DNA of 5,607 bases. Source: Sandaracinaceae bacterium. GTDB taxonomy: Bacteria; Myxococcota_A; Polyangia; Polyangiales; JAFGIB01. The position numbers and the translations under genes are program-made. The stretch spans positions 1 through 5,607 of the forward strand of contig JADGRG010000017.1 of assembly GCA_017881145.1 (NCBI GenBank), given 5' to 3'. A model generated the notes under the pieces. It saw only the letters and a list, made by a program, of their open reading frames with translations, ran no database searches and was not told the origin of the DNA. Shown in pieces: positions 4,156 through 5,607 of the stretch (its first letter is position 1; the number at the start of each line of letters is the position of its first letter).

Positions 4156-5607
4156 TCACTGCGGGCGGATGCCGTCGGCGGGCAGGAGGCGTGCGGCCCA
4201 GAAGCTTGGGATGAGGGTGGCGGTGACGCAGATGCCGAAGGAGATGAGCAGGGTGGAGATGAACTCGCTCAGACTGGTGCGGATCGGCAAGTGATCGATG
4301 AGGTAGACCTTGGGATCGAGCGGGAAGCGGAAGTAGTGGAGGTAGGCGCAGACGCAACCTCCGAGCGCAAGACCGATGCTGGTGCCGACCAGGCCAATGG
4401 CAGCGCCTTGGACCATGAAGATCTCGAGGATGGCGGTGTCTTTCGCGCCCATGGCTTTGAGGATGGCAATCTCGCGGCGCTTCTCGAGCACGACCATGAT
4501 CAGAGTCGCGACGACATTGAACGCAGCGACGAAGATGATGGTGGCGATGACCAGCGAGAGCATCACCTTCTGAACCTCGAGCGCGGTGAAGAGATTGTGG
4601 TTGAGCTCCTTCCAATCCATGGTGTGGAAGGGGCCACCGCCGAGCTCGCGCTCCAGGCGCAGCGCAACCGCTGAGGCTTTGTCGACGTCGTGCAGGCTCA
4701 TCTCCACGCCCACGACGGTGTCGCCCTGGTCTTGAAAGCCTTGCGCTTCGTAGAGATCGACGTAGGCAAGCTTGGTGTCGTACTCCTGGAAGCCGGCCTG
4801 GAAGATGCCGATCACGCGAAAATCTCGGCTCTTGGGCACGCTCGGTTGTGCACGCACCAGCGAGGTGTCGATGCCGGTGAGCGGAGAGATGATCTTGACG
4901 CGCTCGCCGATCTTCACTTCGAGGTCCTGCGCGAGCGTCACCCCGAGCACGATGCCGGGCAGCACTTCGTCGTCGACCGCACCGGGAGCTAGCTCGGTGC
5001 TGGTCGCTACCAGATGCTCTTCGGCTTCGTCGCTGGGTAGCGCGGCCAGCTCGTCCGTGGCGAGCGCCGTCTGCATCGCTGCAGGTGTTGGCACTTCGAT
5101 GCCGGGCTGCGCGCCGCCAGCGGCTGCGAGCTTTTCGGCTACGCCTGCGAGCGCTCTTACGCCAGCATCGGCGGTGCTCGTGACTGTGGCTGGCGCAGCT
5201 TCGGGCTCGTCGCGTACGCCGGCATCCTGCTTGGCCAGCTTAGCAAGCTTGGCGAGGTAGGCGTCGAGGTCTGCGTCTTCGTTCTTTGGCACTTCCCGCG
5301 CTAGGCTCTCGGGGCGGATGGCAGGCGCTGTACCAGGGCGACGCAGACCTTCCAGTGAGCCCTTGACCAGCTGGTGCGGCAGGTCGAGTACCTTGGGCAT
5401 GAGCACGGGGTCGACGCCCTTCACCAGCACGCCGCTCAGGCGGTCGCCCTTGGCGAGCATCATCTCGTTGATGATGAAGGGTGCGGCGCCTGCCACTTCC
5501 GGTATTCGGTTGGCGCGCGCGACCACGTCGCGATACTCGTCGAAGTTGAGCCCGTACTTGAGCACAAGCACGTGCGCATTGACGCCCAGCACCTTATCGC
5601 GAAACTC
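4156..5607 (-). CDS. lolC: LolC/LolE-type lipoprotein-releasing ABC transporter permease (5' end cut off)
   Basis: The frame is open to the right edge, so the N-terminus with the first membrane helix is missing; 483 residues are visible. The order is typical of LolC/LolE. A periplasmic domain (ILPGIVLG-type strands, DFRVIGIFQAGFQEYD at about 262-277) is followed by membrane helices at about 348-373, 396-425 and 446-472. The cytoplasmic coupling motif EKRREIAILKAMGA (375-388) contacts the LolD ATPase, and the C-terminus is ARLLPADGIRPQ. With LolD the complex extracts lipoproteins from the inner membrane and passes them to LolA. A segment of about 125 residues (90-215), rich in Ala, Pro, Glu and Asp, interrupts the periplasmic domain and makes the protein longer than the roughly 400 residues of E. 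coli LolC. LolC and LolE cannot be told apart here. A lolD gene could lie 3' or 5'; downstream there is only the tRNA. Confidence 0.88.
   Translation of the reverse strand, partial: EFRDKVLGVNAHVLVLKYGLNFDEYRDVVARANRIPEVAGAAPFIINEMMLAKGDRLSGVLVKGVDPVLMPKVLDLPHQLVKGSLEGLRRPGTAPAIRPESLAREVPKNEDADLDAYLAKLAKLAKQDAGVRDEPEAAPATVTSTADAGVRALAGVAEKLAAAGGAQPGIEVPTPAAMQTALATDELAALPSDEAEEHLVATSTELAPGAVDDEVLPGIVLGVTLAQDLEVKIGERVKIISPLTGIDTSLVRAQPSVPKSRDFRVIGIFQAGFQEYDTKLAYVDLYEAQGFQDQGDTVVGVEMSLHDVDKASAVALRLERELGGGPFHTMDWKELNHNLFTALEVQKVMLSLVIATIIFVAAFNVVATLIMVVLEKRREIAILKAMGAKDTAILEIFMVQGAAIGLVGTSIGLALGGCVCAYLHYFRFPLDPKVYLIDHLPIRTSLSEFISTLLISFGICVTATLIPSFWAARLLPADGIRPQ

Noticed and set aside
4147..4674. 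Plus-strand 175-residue acidic frame opposite the Lol gene
   Set aside because: It is antisense to conserved membrane helices and the coupling motif; the Asp/Glu/Gly bias is the mirror of the real codons.

Overview
The window looks like the junction between an integrated, transferable genetic element (about 1-3919) and the host chromosome (about 3920-5607). The DNA is GC-rich throughout. The chromosomal end carries a LolC/LolE-type lipoprotein-release permease, so the host is a Gram-negative (diderm) bacterium. The long Ala/Pro/Glu-rich insertion in that permease and the general codon style would suit a Myxococcota or other deltaproteobacterial-type genome, but that assignment is inference only.

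Element, left part (1-1663, + strand): a tight three-gene operon whose order and protein types match the traK-traL-traM block of IncP-like conjugative plasmids. It comprises a small basic helix-turn-helix protein (TraK-like, possible oriT binder), a deviant-Walker ParA/MinD-type ATPase (TraL-like), and a single-pass membrane protein with a cysteine-containing C-terminal motif (TraM-like). The second and third genes overlap by ATGA. In IncP plasmids oriT lies just upstream of traK, so the origin of transfer and the relaxase gene would be expected just beyond the left edge.

Element, right part (1672-3894): a minus-strand, catalytic-domain-only tyrosine recombinase homologue that has lost the H-x-x-R part of its active site converges on the traM-like gene. 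Across a roughly 100-bp divergent control region lie an excisionase-like HTH gene and then a complete tyrosine integrase with all catalytic residues. The integrase stops 25 bp from the 3' end of a tRNA-Gly(GCC) gene on the opposite strand. This is the classic layout for an integrase at its attachment site, so the tRNA 3' end is the probable att core.

Chromosome (3920-5607): tRNA-Gly(GCC) with encoded CCA, a short intergenic region with a candidate tRNA promoter, and the 3' part of the lolC/lolE-like gene, cut by the right edge. Together the element genes suggest an integrative conjugative or mobilizable element. int and xis would excise it from tRNA-Gly, and the TraKLM-like proteins would assist DNA transfer.

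The points most worth following up are the degenerate second recombinase that shares a divergent control region with xis-int, the unusual xis/int overlap, and tandem 12-bp repeats beside the att site.
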